A stretch of DNA of 64,000 nt from Brasenia schreberi (GCA_036023115.1 JAYKKT010000079.1:13197501-13261500), one strand, 5' to 3'. Shown: positions 49,481 through 62,184, counted from the stretch's first letter. Program-made: numbers and translations. Notes: generated by a model not told the origin, from the letters alone.

Positions 49481-49644
49481 GGCTTCTTGTATACCTTCAA
49501 GAATAAAAGGGGCTTTATTCCATTTGTACTTTTTGGATCTTTGAGAGGTTTTTACTTAATAAAGATTCATTCTTTGGCTCAATTACTATCCTCTTCTTGT
49601 TTAAAGGTTAATGTAGGACTTTATCAATGCCTCTTATCCCCTTT

Positions 49645-50430
49645 CTTAAGCTCAACAACAACAACTAAGCCTTATTTCCATTCTAGATGGGGTCGGCTAC
49701 ATGGATTCTTTGTTTCTATAAAGCTCAATCCCATGCCATGATAAAAAAACAATGACTCAATAAAAGCTAAATCATTCTTTAATGTTTCACTTATCTTCCT
49801 CTTTCTCTTTTAACATTTTCACAGTTAGTTTCCAACTCCTTACCAGAAATTACATTTATCGCCTGTCAATGTGAACCATCTTAAACGAAATTTTTTCATT
49901 TTATCATTTGGTGCCACACTTAATTTGTCTTTGATAACCTCATTTCTTTCCTTATGTGACCACACATCCATCTCAATATTTTTATTTTTGTCACTGACAT
50001 CCTTTGCACATATTAATAATTAATTACAAAATACTTGATACCATATAATATAGCGAGAAGGTCTAATTGTTTTCCTATCTGACTTACCTTTTAATTTTAA
50101 TGGTATTTCTTGTCAAATAAGATAGTTAATGTACCTCTCCGTTCTACTAAACGTGCACTAATTTTATGTGTGACATCTTCATCAATTTTTTTCCTCGCCC
50201 TCGAAAACCGATCCCAGGTATTTAAAAATTCCTTTTAGGAGATGCTCTTACTTACTATGTCATTTATAGTATCCAAATGATCAACCTTGCATTGTGCAAA
50301 ATTTTTAATGTTTTCTCCACAATTTCAATCTATTCTTAACTTTTTCGTTAGACTCATCCACTCAAATAATGTCATCCGCGAATAACATACTCCAAGGCAC
50401 TCCATTTATTATGAAAGGCCTTTGGTAAAA
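49645..50430 (-). mobile_element. RTE LINE 3' fragment
   Basis: Plus-strand CAACAACAACAACTAAGCC then GATGGGGTCGGCTACATGGA is the complement of the RTE 3' end (TTG repeats). Decayed coding sequence follows, matching the tail and RT of the LINE at 41346: the CATCCATCTCAATATT, TTAATTTTATGTGTGACATC and TCATCCGCGAATAACATAC blocks. Because it keeps the tail lost by the other copy, it is a separate insertion, truncated at its 5' side. Confidence 0.75.
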
Positions 50431-50689
50431 CTACTCATGAGGATCACTTATATTTGAAAAATTTAGGTTATTCGGAAAGAACTTTTTCTGATGCGCTCGA
50501 TACACAATTGGAGTTACAAAACATGTGGCTGCATTGTGTAGTTTCTCCTGATACCATTACAGAAGGATGTGCACCCGCTTGGTGCTAAGTAATGAAATTT
50601 ATTTATCAAAAACTCATTAAAGAAGGGTATCCACTTGTAAGATCTAAATGGTGAATGCTATTGATAATATCCTCTAAAGATTGGTCGAC

Positions 50690-52065
50690 ATTGGTAATAG
50701 GAGCACGGGCTATTAGGGCCAGTGCAGTCCTAGTGTGAGGCAGGGCTACGGCCAGCATGGCCCTGGCCATAACCGTTGGGAGCCCCAATGGCTACCAGTT
50801 GTTGGAGCTCTCCAGTGGCTAGTGCTGGCCGGCTAGCACAAGCTCTCTTGTGTCTTCTATTTTGCATTCCATGTATATTGTGTAAAATCTATAAATACCC
50901 TATCACACTATGAATAATGTATGCTGTCATTGAACAACTTTTGACTTGTATTTTGTGTGCTTCCGCTCTCTTGTTTGACATATTTGAAGTTTGACATCCA
51001 TACTTGGATGACTTTGGATTCTTGGCGGTCTGTTGGAATTGCATCGTGAGCATCAACCTTCGATTATCAATACTTATTTACATGGTATCAGAGCATCGGA
51101 TTGAAGAAATTGAGTGCATTGGGAAGCATGCCACAAGTGCGAATTTTGAGAAATTATACCAAACTTGAGGTTAGTTCAAATCTTTTGATTTTGTATGAAA
51201 TGGAAAGTAAAAATGAGATGTTTAGATGTATCCTTGACCAAACATGTTATCAAAGTTGGGCTATGACCATGAAAAAATAATTTTTGTCAAAAGATTTTTG
51301 GGATTACATTGATGGAACCATAAAAGAACCGGTTTGAATATTGATGGTTTGAATGTTGACGAAATTATCAAAGCTCATGAAAAATATAAGCATGACTTGA
51401 AAGTATGAGAAAAAATGAATGCAAAAATTACATGGATTATTTGTCAAAATGTTGATGACAAGCTTAGAAATAGGATTAGTGCTTTTGAAACTTGGGAATA
51501 CTTAAAGAAACTTCATTCCCAAGATGATTTTATATTCCAAATTCATTTAATGGAAAGAATGATAATCCTTAAACAAGGAAACCTAAGCATTAAAGACTAG
51601 CACAATGAGTTTTCGGAATTATGGACTCAATTAAGAAGCTTTGATAAATTTGGAAATCTTCATAAACTAGATGAATTTCAAGAATTCTTGGACAACCAAT
51701 ATTTCTTTTTGTTTATGTGTGAGTTAAGAGACGAATTTGAAAACATTAGATCAAACTTAATACATAGAAAACCTAGACCTAGAGGAGATTCTTTTTTGGC
51801 CGATCTTGTTATGGAGGAAACAAGATTGAAAAATATGAATGTCTCCAAAGAAGTCGTGTTTGCCGCATCTAAACCGGGAGCCAACTTGAAGACTTACAAG
51901 CTTTCACATACAAAGAATACCGAAGACACGTCAAAAAAGCCCATGGAACCGTGGCCTAACAAGGACACCATTTGTCACTATTGTAAGGAAAGTTGTCGTA
52001 TCAAAACAATTTATCCTCTTCTTCGGAAAAAGATTGGAAATGTGGGAGCCGTAGAAGGATGAGTC
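50690..52065 (+). mobile_element. Ty1/copia fragment: 5' LTR, primer site and gag
   Basis: The LTR (about 50690-51082) ends TTATTTACA and is followed directly by TGGTATCAGAGC (51083-51094), the initiator-Met primer site. A gag frame follows. Everything after the zinc knuckle is missing; at about 52140 another LTR begins. The LTR shares the TATAAATACCCTATCACACT block, the GTGCTGGCCGGC tract and the end of the LTRs at 43589-47715. Confidence 0.85.
51199..52062 (+). pseudogene. Copia Gag, broken
   Basis: Gag forms the virus-like particle. Starting near 51199 (MESKNEMFRCILDQ), the frame shows SWAMTMKK, WDYIDGTIKEP, DKLRNRISAFETWEYLKKLH, RMIILKQGNLSIKD, FFLFMCELRDEFENIRSNLI and a knuckle-like CHYCKESCRI that lacks the last His/Cys spacing. 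Stops lie near 51277, 51409 and 51600, and a frame change precedes 51340. The frame ends at 52062. Confidence 0.85.
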
Positions 52066-53011
52066 TTGCTCAATAACATTAAGGTATAAATAAAAGAAAT
52101 GTTTAAAGAAAAAGCAACCATCTCCGGGAATGCTCTATCTGTTGTGTAGAGCAAGTTGACATAAGAGTGGTTAAGGTCTAGGCTATGTTGTGGAGTCATT
52201 ATATTCAGTCTGATGTAATTAGTTTGAGTTATGTATGGTTTGGATCCCAATGGATCAGATTCTGATCCATTGGGACCCGAATCCTATTAGTTTCTAATTA
52301 GGGGTATTTTAGTCTTTTAAGTTAGAAGAGTAGTATTTAAGGTGTTGTTATTAGGGTTAGTTGTGTGTGTAAAATCGTGGGCACTAAAGGGCAGCAGCCA
52401 AGGGGTGCCGACTTGCACCCTGTTTTATCTCCTCTTGTTTTCTGCTACTTTGAATAAATTATATGTTTTTGGAGAGTAAAATCATCATGGTATCAGAGCT
52501 TAAACTCGGTGTTTCAGCTATCATGAAGTGTTCGCATGTAGATTAAGTGGATTCAGTAAAAAATTGTAAGCCTATTTGATGTTTTAGTTCATTGTTTTCT
52601 TCTATCTTGATGATAAAAAAAAGAATCCATAAAAGGAGAGGATTCTATTCATTGGATTGTATTCCCAGCCGATATTGTTGAAGATATCGTCATTCACACA
52701 TTTCACATTGAGATTAGTGAGTTTATGAAGTGCAGATTATTAAAGGTGCAGTTAAGATTCATGATTTTTTTGTGGAGTATATCGTTTTCCACGTTTTCTT
52801 CTTCATATCGAGATTCACTATTTTATGAGGTGCATATGAGATTGTTATGCACATTTTTTCTAAGATACATGAGTTTATGAAGTGAGAATCATATTGTAAT
52901 TCTTGGTTCAGTACAGTTCAATGGTGTGGTTCATACACACACAGTTTTCGATTTGATAGTGTTTCGAGTGTGGTTGATTCAAATTGTAGTTGATTGCAAA
53001 CAATTACTTAG

Positions 53012-54120
53012 GTGATATTCATGGAAAGAATCAAGATGGGTGATACAAATGAACAGGGTTCTACAGATAAAAATGAAGGGTTTCAAATAACCAATCTGAG
53101 ATTAGATGGAAAAAATTATCTCCAGTGGGCTCGTTTAATTGAATTGGCAATTATGGCTAGCAGGCGTTGGGATTACATAACTAGTGAAGTAACTCAACCC
53201 ACAAGTACAAATCCTCTTTATTCGCGATGGAGAAAAGAAAGTGCTTAGTTGATTTAGTCTATGACACCTTCCATTGGTAGTACCTTTATATTCTTGGAAA
53301 CAGCTAGAGATATATTGTTGGTAGTAAAGGAGGCCTATGCCTAGAGAAATTATCTCCAGTGGGCTCGTTCAATTGAATTGGCAATTATGGCTAGCAGGCG
53401 TTGGGATTACATAACTAGTGAAGTAACTCAACCCACAAGTACAAATCCTCTTTATCCGCGATGGAGAAATGAAAGTGCTTAGTTGATTTAGTTTATGACA
53501 CCTTCTATTGGTAGTATCTTTATATTCTTAGAAACAGCTAGAGATATATGGTTGGCAGTAAAGGAAGCCTATGCCTAAAGAAAAAATATTGCTAAGAAAT
53601 ATGATATTATAGAAAAGATTAGAAAGTGCAGATAGGGAGGACGATCTATCAGTGAATACTATGCATAACTCAGAGGTTTGTGGGAGGAATTACAATTCTA
53701 TTCCAAAACCAAATGCCAGAACTATACACTTGAGCGAAATGAAGAATTTGAGGAGCGAAAAGTATTTGATCTTCTATGAGGAATTTCTTCTAAATATGAA
53801 GCAGTTAAGAACAATATTCTCAGTAGAGAAGAACTCCCACAATTGAATATAATATATTCTCTCCTGCTTCGTGAAGATGACAAAAAGCAGTTAGAAAAGG
53901 AAACCAAGATGACTATATCAGAAACTTCTGCTTTTGTGGGAAGAGGTACATCTACTCACCCATTTTCTAGGGGGAGAGGAGGTTATGGACGTGACAGAGG
54001 CACATCTGGGCTTACTTCTGAAGACAAGGATAAGTTAATCTGTTCACATTGTGGAAAATCACTTCATACTAAGGAAACGTGTTGGAAACTAGTTGGAGTA
54101 CTTACTCAGTTTCAGAATTA
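53012..54120 (+). pseudogene. Copia Gag with an in-frame tandem duplication
   Basis: Gag begins MERIKMGDTNEQGS (53012), then LRLDGKNYLQWARLIELAIM. A 234 bp unit (78 codons) is present twice, 53114-53347 and 53348-53581, almost unchanged and including the same internal stops (near 53247 and 53256). The rest includes a Gly/Arg-rich stretch (RGRGGYGRDRG) and the zinc knuckle CSHCGKSLHTKETC (CX2CX4HX4C, intact). Several stops prevent translation as one product. Confidence 0.9.
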
Positions 54121-54199
54121 GAATCAGAATCGATCCAACAAGGCTTATTTCAACAGTGATCAGACAGAAAAACCCAGGAATTATGATAGTACAGCCTCA

Positions 54200-56805
54200 T
54201 TAGCATATATGAAGAAAGAAATTGAACTCCTTAAAGCCAGACTAGCTGATTCACAATCTGCATCTACATCCTCTCACATTGATTCCCAGGCCATAATGGC
54301 ATATCCTTTTTCCTTCGTGACTCAAGATAATATTAGTCCTTATTCAAGAGTTTGGGTTATTGATTCAGGTGCGACAAATCATATGGTCAGTCGAAGAGAG
54401 TTTTTTGATAACTATAAATTGTCTCAAGACATGATTAATATCAAACTCGCAGATGGCTCCTATACTCCCATAGCTAGAAAAGGAAGTATTACTACTTCAT
54501 TTGACATCTTAAAGAATGTCCTGCATGTTCCAAATATATCGGTCAACTTATTATCTGTTTTTGCTATGACTAAAGATAAAGAATATAATATAATATTTGA
54601 TTCAACTGGGTGTTACTTTCAGGAAATGAAGACGGGGAGGATCTGTGGATAGGGTAGTGTGAGAAGAGGCTTATATTTCTGCGAGGATCATAAAGAAGCA
54701 GCCCTATAATCAATTGTGATCACGAGGGAACATAAGGAGGATATATCTCGTTGGCACCAAAGACTGAGACGTTTACCATTATCTAAGCTGAGAATGTTAC
54801 TACCAAAATTTAAGGATTGTAATAATTTGAATTTAATTTGTGAGACTTGCCAAAAGGCTAAGCATCATCGCGTTTCTTTTCCCTTAAGTGAAGACAGATC
54901 TGTTATTCCTTTTGAGATTGTTCATTCAGACATTTGGGGTCCTTGTTCTACCACATCTTTATTGATGATTGCACTAGATTCACAATGATATATCTTATGA
55001 AAACCAAAGATTAAGTGAAAAATATTCTTCCAATATACTGCTAATTTGTACATACTCAATTTTAGCGAGCTATAAGAGTTTTCTGCAGTGATAATGGTGG
55101 TGAGTTTATGGCTCAATCTCTTAATTCATACTTTTTAGCACAGGGAATTTTGCATCAGACATCATGTGCCTATTCTCCTCAACAAAATGGGGTTGCAAGG
55201 ACACTCCTCATCGGATGTAATGCACCTAAACACTATTGGGGTGAAGCGGTTTTGACTACAGTCTTCCTAATAAATTAAATGCCCAGCAGTGTCCTCAACG
55301 GAGATACTCCATTTCATTTATTGTGTCATTCTCAGAAACAGTTTCATTTGCTCCCAAGGGTGTTTGGTTATACATGTTTTGTACATGTTCATCTTGGCTT
55401 GAGGGATAAGTTAGATGCTCGATCGATTAAATGTATCTTTCTAAGATACTCTTCCACTCAAAAAGAGTACAAATGTTATGATCTACTTAGAAGAAAGCTA
55501 TATGTTATAATGGATGTCACTTTCTATGAAGATACTTCACTTTATAATCCATCAGAAGTTGATCTTTCATATATGCAGACTCCTTATGTCATGCCACTTT
55601 CACCAGTTGAATCACATCATATACATGATGAAGAAGAGGAAGAGATGCCACCTTCTCACGCAAAAAATATGCATGTATATACCAGTGAGGAAAGAAAGAT
55701 TGTTGCTCCTCAGTTATCAATCACTCTTGATCATAATTCGTTCCCAAAATCAGTTCCACATCAGATTCAGGAAGTCTGTCAGCATTCAGATAATGAGTTG
55801 GATGACTTACCTATTGCTATCAGAAAAGTAAAACAAAAAACAACGAAATATTCTTTGGAAAAATGGTATCTTACTCTAATTATCCCAGAGAATATCAGGT
55901 GTTTATTATTAATGTAGACTCTACCCTTGTACCAAGAACCTATGAAGAAGCAAGACAACATCCGGAGTGGCAAACAACAATGGAAGAAGAAATTGCAGTC
56001 CTTGTAAGAAACAACACGTGGGAACTGACAGACCTAGTAATTCATAAAGAGGATGGTTTATTCTTAAGTCAAAGGAAATATATCGTAGACCTACTGAAAG
56101 AAACGAAAATGGAAGATTGTCGAACATGCTCAATTCCTATGAAAATTTCTAAGGTAGATAATCTTGAGTCTGCAGAACCCTATCAAGATGTTGGTAGATA
56201 TGAGAGACTAGTAGGAAAACTGATATATGTAACTATCACAAGACCAGATATCATCTTTGCAGTTGGATATGCAAGTAGGTGGATGCATAGTCCTTCCAAA
56301 TATCATATGAGTACAGTGTTTCATATTATCAGATATTTAAAATCCTCAATCACTTATGGCTTGCTATATACTCCGTATCCAACATTGGATATAGAAATCT
56401 ACTCTGATGCTGATTGGGCAGGTTTGAAGACTCATAAGAAGTCAATAATAGGGTATGTAATATGTGTAGGAGGAAATATTGTATCCTTTAAGAGCAAGAA
56501 ATAGTTAGTGGTAGCCAGGTCCAGTGCAGAGGTTGAATACCGAGCTATTGCTCTAGGTATGTGTGAGGAACAATGGATTATATCATTCCTAGAAGAAATT
56601 GGATTTAAAGAAAACTCTCTGATTACATTCTTTACAAACAGTCAAGCTGGCCTGCAGATAGAACATAACCCAGTCTTCCATGAGAGGACAAAGCACATTG
56701 AGATCGATTGCCACTTTATCAGAGAAAAGATTTTCAAAGAAATTTTCAATCTAGTTTATGTCCGCTTAGAAAATCAATTAGCAGATATTTTCACCAAACC
56801 AATTT
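54200..56805 (+). pseudogene. Copia Pol: protease, integrase, truncated RT, RNase H
   Basis: Protease: WVIDSGATNHMVSR (54355) with the DSG triad. GAG-pre-integrase: WHQRLRRLPLSKL, then ICETCQKAKHHR zinc-binding residues. Integrase core: FEIVHSDIWGP, and CSDNGGEF, AYSPQQNGVA in another frame (55080-55200). Integrase C-terminal part: RVFGYTCFVHV and FLRYSSTQKEYKCYD. RT is reduced to its first block, TYEEARQHPEWQTTMEEEIA and NNTWEL. Then, at about 56038, it joins directly to HKEDGLFLSQRKYIVDLLKE. That skips the catalytic core and YVDD. RNase H follows: ITRPDIIFAVG, DADWAG, ARSSAEVEYRAIA, HIEIDCHFIREKI and LADIFTKPI. Confidence 0.93.
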
Positions 56806-57068
56806 ATGTTATCAATAGCGGTTAGCGGGTTGTTAGCGGTTGACCCTCATATAGCGGTACACTTTTATTTATGATTAAAAAATTATATATATATATATAA
56901 TAAGTTTTCTAACTTCTAAGAAATATCAAAAAACATAACCAATTCTTTAATAAATGAACGAGGAAAACACTCACTAATGAATAGGAAAAAGTAGTAAAGG
57001 AGGAATGTCACATACCTTTTAGCCCATATTATTTGTAGTATGCCTCATCTTCAGTCAAAGTCCATGAA

Positions 57069-57419
57069 AGTTCAGACATTAAAGCAAAAAAGAAAGGCAA
57101 AAGATCAGAAACTCCTATCACCAACATGTTCAATAGGCAAAACTTCAAATAATGAGATATTAAGGCAGTAGCACTTGGATGGACATATCAAAGGCACACG
57201 AGATTCCCTAATGTTCCTGAATTTGTTCGATAGCATATGGAATGCACCGTATCAGTGTATCCAGCAAATTCAGGAACATTTGGGAATCTCATGTGCCTTT
57301 GATATGTCAATCCAAGTGCTATTGCCTTAATATCTCATTATTTGAAGTTTGAACTGTCATGTTGGTGATACGAGTTCATGATCTTCTTTTGCCTTTCCTT
57401 TTTCTTTAATGTCCAAACT
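57069..57419. repeat. Large inverted repeat (hairpin), ~156 nt arms
   Basis: Arms 57069-57225 and 57265-57419 are inverse complements with perhaps 10-15 percent mismatch and a 39 nt loop. Shared words include TTCAAATAATGAGATATTAA and CATATCAAAGGCACA. It lies between the transposase stop and the left end of the hAT. It could be a foldback MITE or an RNA hairpin source in the transposase 3' region. Confidence 0.9.
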
Positions 57420-57781
57420 TTATATTAACCATGTCCACTCGATGATCACCTACATCACAAGATAACGAATGTGTCATCAATTTATAAACAACACGATAAC
57501 TACAGATAATATATTACATTACTTTGATCATACTTACCCACTAATCAAAGACAATGACAATTTCATTGAACAATAATTTGCAATAAAGCATCGAAAGTAG
57601 CCTTAGAAAGCATCTTTAAAGATTGTACAAGTTATGCTTATGCATCCATCAAAAGTACATAAAGGCCAATAAGCTAATTCAAAAAGTACATAACATCCAT
57701 CAAAATTCAATTACAAATTTACAATCACACTTAATTGTGTAGGTTATGTTCACTCATTTTCAGAAAAAGATCCATATTCTT

Positions 57782-60380
57782 CTATTTCCTCTTCCTCTTC
57801 ATATGTTTCTTCAAAATTAAATTCTTCTTCGTCTTCCATAGGCATCTTATCCTTTCCTTTGCTTTATCTTCTTTGTCGCTTTCGTGTGCTCGACCTTGTA
57901 TAAACAGCAGTAGCACCCACTCTTGATGCTTCGGAAGCCATATCAATATTTCACCAAGGGAATCATCGTCACCAACGAACTCATCATCAGTAGGATATTC
58001 ATCGTGATCTTCAACCGATGCCAATATGATGGGGTCAAAATTTGCTCCATTAGATTTCCTTTCTTCGTACCTTCTTCTGAGCTTTTCGTTATATTGCACA
58101 AAAGCTAAATCGTTAAGCTTTTGATGCAATAATCTATTCCTTTTCTTCGTATGAATCTAAGATAAGAGAAAGAATTTAGGTAAGTTGTTAACTCAATAAA
58201 AGAACTTTCATTTATTTATAGTGTAAATAAAAAGCATAATTCTTAATTTCTTACCATTTCAAAAGTACTCCAATTGCGCTCACATGAGGTAGCACTACAA
58301 GTAAGGCTCAAAACCCGTATAGCAAAACTTTGCAATTCAGGGCATCCATAACCAAAGGTCATCCACCATTCAGCTATTACAAAAAGTAAAAAATCATGTG
58401 TAAACAATAAGTTAATCATATTCAAAAACCTTAAATCATATCTTAATAATGAAATAATTAAGAAAGCAAAGTTGCTTCAATTAATTACCTGGTGCACATG
58501 TTTTCCTCGAACTTATAGTTAATTCTAGTCCAAAACAACTTGTTGCATTTCAATAACTTATAAGCTGATGAGTCACTTGTTGTTGTTCTTCCTTACTTCG
58601 TATAAGTATAGCTATAACTTGCAACATACCACCTTTAATCTCAACATTAGATTCTATCCCATCATAATCATAATACAACCCTGGATTCATATACAATGCA
58701 GCAGCATGTAATGGCTTATGCATTTGCCTATCCCATCTTTTGCGTATGATCTCCCAAATAAAAGCATATTGCTCTTCTTTGTTTTTTATATTAACCTATA
58801 AAACAAGAAGTTAAATGTTATTAATTTATAAGGTTAATAAGTAAAGATTAACAAATAACACATAAAATTGAAATATTTACGCACCTTTATTTGTTCCTTT
58901 ACACGATCCATCTTCTCATAGATGTAGCCCATGGCTAATTTCTCATAACTGTCGACCATACGTAAAACATTTACCAACTGACCCATTGCTCTAAGTGAAA
59001 AACTAATACTCTTCCAAAATCTAAGTTGCAAAATTATTGCCTTAGATTGCTTTCCTTCAATACTATATGATAAAGGGCATTTCTCCCATGTTTCAAAAAT
59101 AACTATCGATCTTAGAGCTTCTTTTGACTGCCACAAGTTGTCCAGAGTTGAGAATCTAGTAGCAAAACGGGTCACAGCCGGTCTATGTATGTCTTTTTCT
59201 CCTGTAAAATGTCTCATCATATGCAATATCTGATCATGAGCATACATAAATGTCACTAGCTTCTTTGCCCTGCTGAAGATGCCTTTTAGTCTTTTTGTCT
59301 CTCCAATATCTTCAAGCATCAAATCTATACAGTGTGCAGCACATGGTGTCCAAAACAAATTATTAAATTCAGCCATCAACATTCTACCAGCTGCAATATA
59401 ATTTGCTGCATTATCTGTAACCACCTGCATTCTTCTCTCCAACCTCTAAGATTACTTCTTTTAACAATGTATACAATTTATTTGCATCCTTTACTTCATG
59501 GGATGCATCAATGGACTTAAGAAAAACTGTACCTTGAGGACAATGCACTAAAAGATTTATTTATGTTCTCTGTTTTCTATCTGTCAATCCATCTGACATA
59601 ATAGAACATCCATAAGTAACCCAATGCTTTCTAAATCCATTTGTAAACTCTCTTACTCTTCCCACTTCCTTCTCTAAGAATGTTTCTCTTACTTCATGAT
59701 ATGATGGAGCCTTCATTCCAGGTCCAAACTGCCCTATATCATTTACCATCGCTTGAAAGCTAGGGGATCTCACAGCATTAAAAGGAATTCCATTTTGATA
59801 CATCCACCTGCTAATGGATATGCATACTCGTTCTCTTTCTTCTTTCTTATATCGATTTTCCAATGTAGCTTGTCGTAGTGAGTCTGGCGATGAACGCACA
59901 AATGAATCCATGGGTCCTTTCGAAAGCGGTGGTCATGAGCCAAATAACGATGAAGATGATGAACATTGGGTGCTTGTCACTATGTTACCTTCCATACTAG
60001 AAAGTTCTCTTTGATATGGAAATGAAATCTTTTCGGCCTTCTTCTTAGATGTACCGTGCACGTAATCATAAATTGTTTTCTTTATTTCTTCAGTTGCATT
60101 CTTGCAAGCTGTCACATTTCCGCTTCTTCCCATTAAATGGTCCTTGTACCTCGTTATTCCACTGGTAGAAATATGACCACATAGTGTACAAAATACTGAC
60201 ATATTATCCGTCTTACATTTTGTCAAACCCCAATTCCATCCTGGATCCTTCGAACCTGGGAGTCTATAGTTGTATGCTGCATTTCAAAACCTAATACCAG
60301 TTGTTTTACTAGTCTCTGTGCCACAACTACCACTGGCACTGACACTTTGAGAACAAGCAGTTGCACTTGTTGATGATTCC
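57782..60380 (-). pseudogene. hAT transposase (BED, DUF659-like, hATC), decayed
   Basis: Minus strand from about 60380: MESSTSATACSQSVSAS, then a stop after GIRF. The BED finger is FCTLCGHISTSGITRYKDHL. The N-terminal block SRWMYQNGIPFNAVRSPSFQ and CSIMSDGLTDRKQRT precede another stop. The core has QVVTDNAANYIAAGRMLMAE, FWTPCAAHCIDLMLEDIGET and TRFATRFSTLDNLW. A further exon carries IIRKRWDRQMHKPLHAAALY (about 58760-58680). The hATC domain is WWMTFGYGCPELQSFAIRVL and TCSATSCERNWSTF (58400-58260), then an acidic tail (58129-57782). Splice-like gaps separate the blocks. Family order is the same as in the copies at 33845 and 38850, but sequence and termini differ. Stops at about 60285, 59932 and 59560 make it nonfunctional. 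Confidence 0.88.
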
Positions 60381-60464
60381 ATACTCACTACAACAAAAAA
60401 AGAATAACGACTCAGCTTCAGTTTTCCAACCTTATACAAGAAATAGAACATTAAATAATTAACA

Positions 60465-60510
60465 TTCATTGGTATGTGATGTTAACAGATAACCATCACA
60501 TACCAATGAA
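60465..60510. repeat. 17 bp perfect inverted repeat, 12 nt loop
   Basis: Arms 60465-60481 (TTCATTGGTATGTGATG) and 60494-60510 are exact inverse complements. Position is just upstream of the hAT transposase start on the minus strand. Confidence 0.9.
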
Positions 60511-61172
60511 CAATAAAAACAGAAGAACGGAAGAAGATGAATCGTTGCATGGATCATGAAGCAATTACTAATGAACAAGTTAGACCAGAATAATCATCAA
60601 AAGAAACACGATGATAAGGAAGCAGCCATAGATTATTGATTGGTTGCAGCTTTTCATCCTACATAATCTTCTCTAGGTGCACATGATTTTGTTGTGGATA
60701 ATATGATAATGCGTCTTGAATGGGTAGGTGCAACGGAATGTATCGTTAGTACTCTTCATGTTGAAGATACACATTTGAGAGAATTGCCAGCAGTTTGGAA
60801 AACAGTATTCAACACTTAATGTCTTTAAATGAATGGTTGGAGAGTGGATGCATCATATAGGCATAGCGAGAGCATTGTACGGAGGCACATACACATGTGC
60901 ATACCCCATAGAACTTAGTTGTACTCAAGGTCTTTTAAGTTGAGATAAATTACATTTGATTTCAAGGGAGATTTCCATACGGACCACTGTGTGAGTGGAG
61001 CTATATGCCCTGTATGAACAATGAAATAAGTAACAATACAAGTTAACAACTAACAAATTTCAAGATTATAGGCATGAAGTTGTGGATGGAATCCCTAATG
61101 ATATTGACTTGAATAATGAACTTGAAATCGAGAAGTAGCTCCCACTGAATAGATGGGAAGAGAAGAAAAAGA
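60511..61172. other. hAT 5' non-coding region, no gene recognised
   Basis: Ordinary sequence between the small hairpin and the nested LTR element. One frame around 60690-60800 reads MIMRLEWVGATECIVSTLHV but matches nothing I recognise. The last five bases, AAAGA, are the nested element's target duplication. Confidence 0.45.
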
Positions 61173-61482
61173 TGTTGAAGAATATGTTTATCTAGTGTCT
61201 TTGTGTTAGTTTTATGTTTCTAGGTATTATTGTCCTCGCCCGAAACTATAGGGGCATTTTGGTAATTTTCTGTACTAGGGGTATTTTGGTCATTTTACGT
61301 TTTACAGCTCCTTATATAAGGGCTGATAAGTTGTATTAGGGTTTAAGAGTCTGTGAATAAGAAAGAGAGAGAAAGAGGGAGGGCAGCCTCCATTGGAGGT
61401 CCGCCCCCTCCTCCGATCTCAACATTTTCTTTTCGTTTATGTTTGTGATTTTAATCTCCGCTGCGCATCCGCGTTTCCAACA
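61173..61482 (+). repeat. 5' LTR of the capturing element
   Basis: 310 bp. Contains CCTTATATAAGGGCTG, a TATA-type promoter that is itself palindromic (CCTTATATAAGG). Differs from the 3' LTR at about ten positions including a 3-4 bp indel. Confidence 0.93.
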
Positions 61483-61858
61483 TGGTATCAGAGCTTGGAA
61501 TCGAAATATTGGTGGCTCGGTGTCATCTTCGTCGTTCTCTCTCGGATTAGGGTTCTCTCTCTGTGCTGCGCCTCTCATTGGTGCGTGCGGTGGTTTTCGG
61601 CGGCTGCCTGTGGTGGTTTTCGGTAGGCCAACGGATACCACGTCCACTTGAGCCATCACCGTTGGAATCTTGTTGCCGTTGTTCACGTTTCCCCCTCTTT
61701 CTCCTTGCTGTTGGAAGCATATCAAGAGATAACAAGGAGTCGAAGACTAAGCTGTGTTGTGCTTAAATAGTTCTGGCCATCCCCAATCTCAAATTGCAGA
61801 GTGCTCAACATCTTCTTCCAGGTCACTTTCATCAAGGCAGAGATAACAGAGTGCAGCA

Positions 61859-62158
61859 ATGCCACGATATAATGATGATTCATCCGGTGGCACTCAACTT
61901 TATGTTGGTCGTCTTTCTTTGCGCACACGCACACGTGATCTTGAAGACCTTTTTAGCAGATATGGCAGAGTACGAGATGTGGATCTGAAGCATGACTTTG
62001 CCTTTGTTGATTTCAGCGACCGACGAGATGCTGATGATGCCAGATACAGTTTAAATGGAAGAGAAGTTGATGGAAGTAGAATCATCGTTGAATTTGCAAG
62101 AGGGGGACCTCGAGGGTCAGGAGGCTCTCGGGAGTATTTGGGTAGAGGCCGAAATATT
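61859..62158 (+). pseudogene. Captured RS2Z-type SR splicing factor fragment (RRM)
   Basis: An open frame from ATG 61859 gives an RRM of the plant RS2Z32/33 type. RNP2 is LYVGRL (residues 14-19), the helix is [23 protein letters not shown]1 is KHDFAFVDF (44-52), followed by [20 protein letters not shown] and [13 protein letters not shown]. In the host protein this RRM is followed by two CCHC zinc knuckles and an RS domain. Here similarity stops after about 97 residues at a run of GCAAATATTT-type repeats, and the frame ends at 62246-62248. The RRM is uninterrupted, suggesting capture through spliced RNA. It lies in sense with the LTR promoter, so an RRM-only peptide could be expressed. It is a gene fragment carried as cargo. 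Confidence 0.85.
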
Positions 62159-62184
62159 TGCAATATTTGCAAATATTTGCAAGA

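Larger units (their letters stand above)
52140..56807 (+). mobile_element. Ty1/copia retrotransposon, 3' truncated
   Basis: The 5' LTR (about 52140-52487, start uncertain) ends ATCATCA and is followed by TGGTATCAGAGC (52488-52499). Gag, protease, integrase, a truncated RT and RNase H follow in the Ty1/copia order. The element stops within the RNase H C-terminus (DIFTKPI, 56805) where the next hAT begins; no 3' LTR is present. Confidence 0.9.

Noticed and set aside
61336..61766. Several frames across the 5' LTR and leader of the capturing element
   Set aside because: They include LTR and primer-site sequence, are out of frame with the RRM and show no domain.
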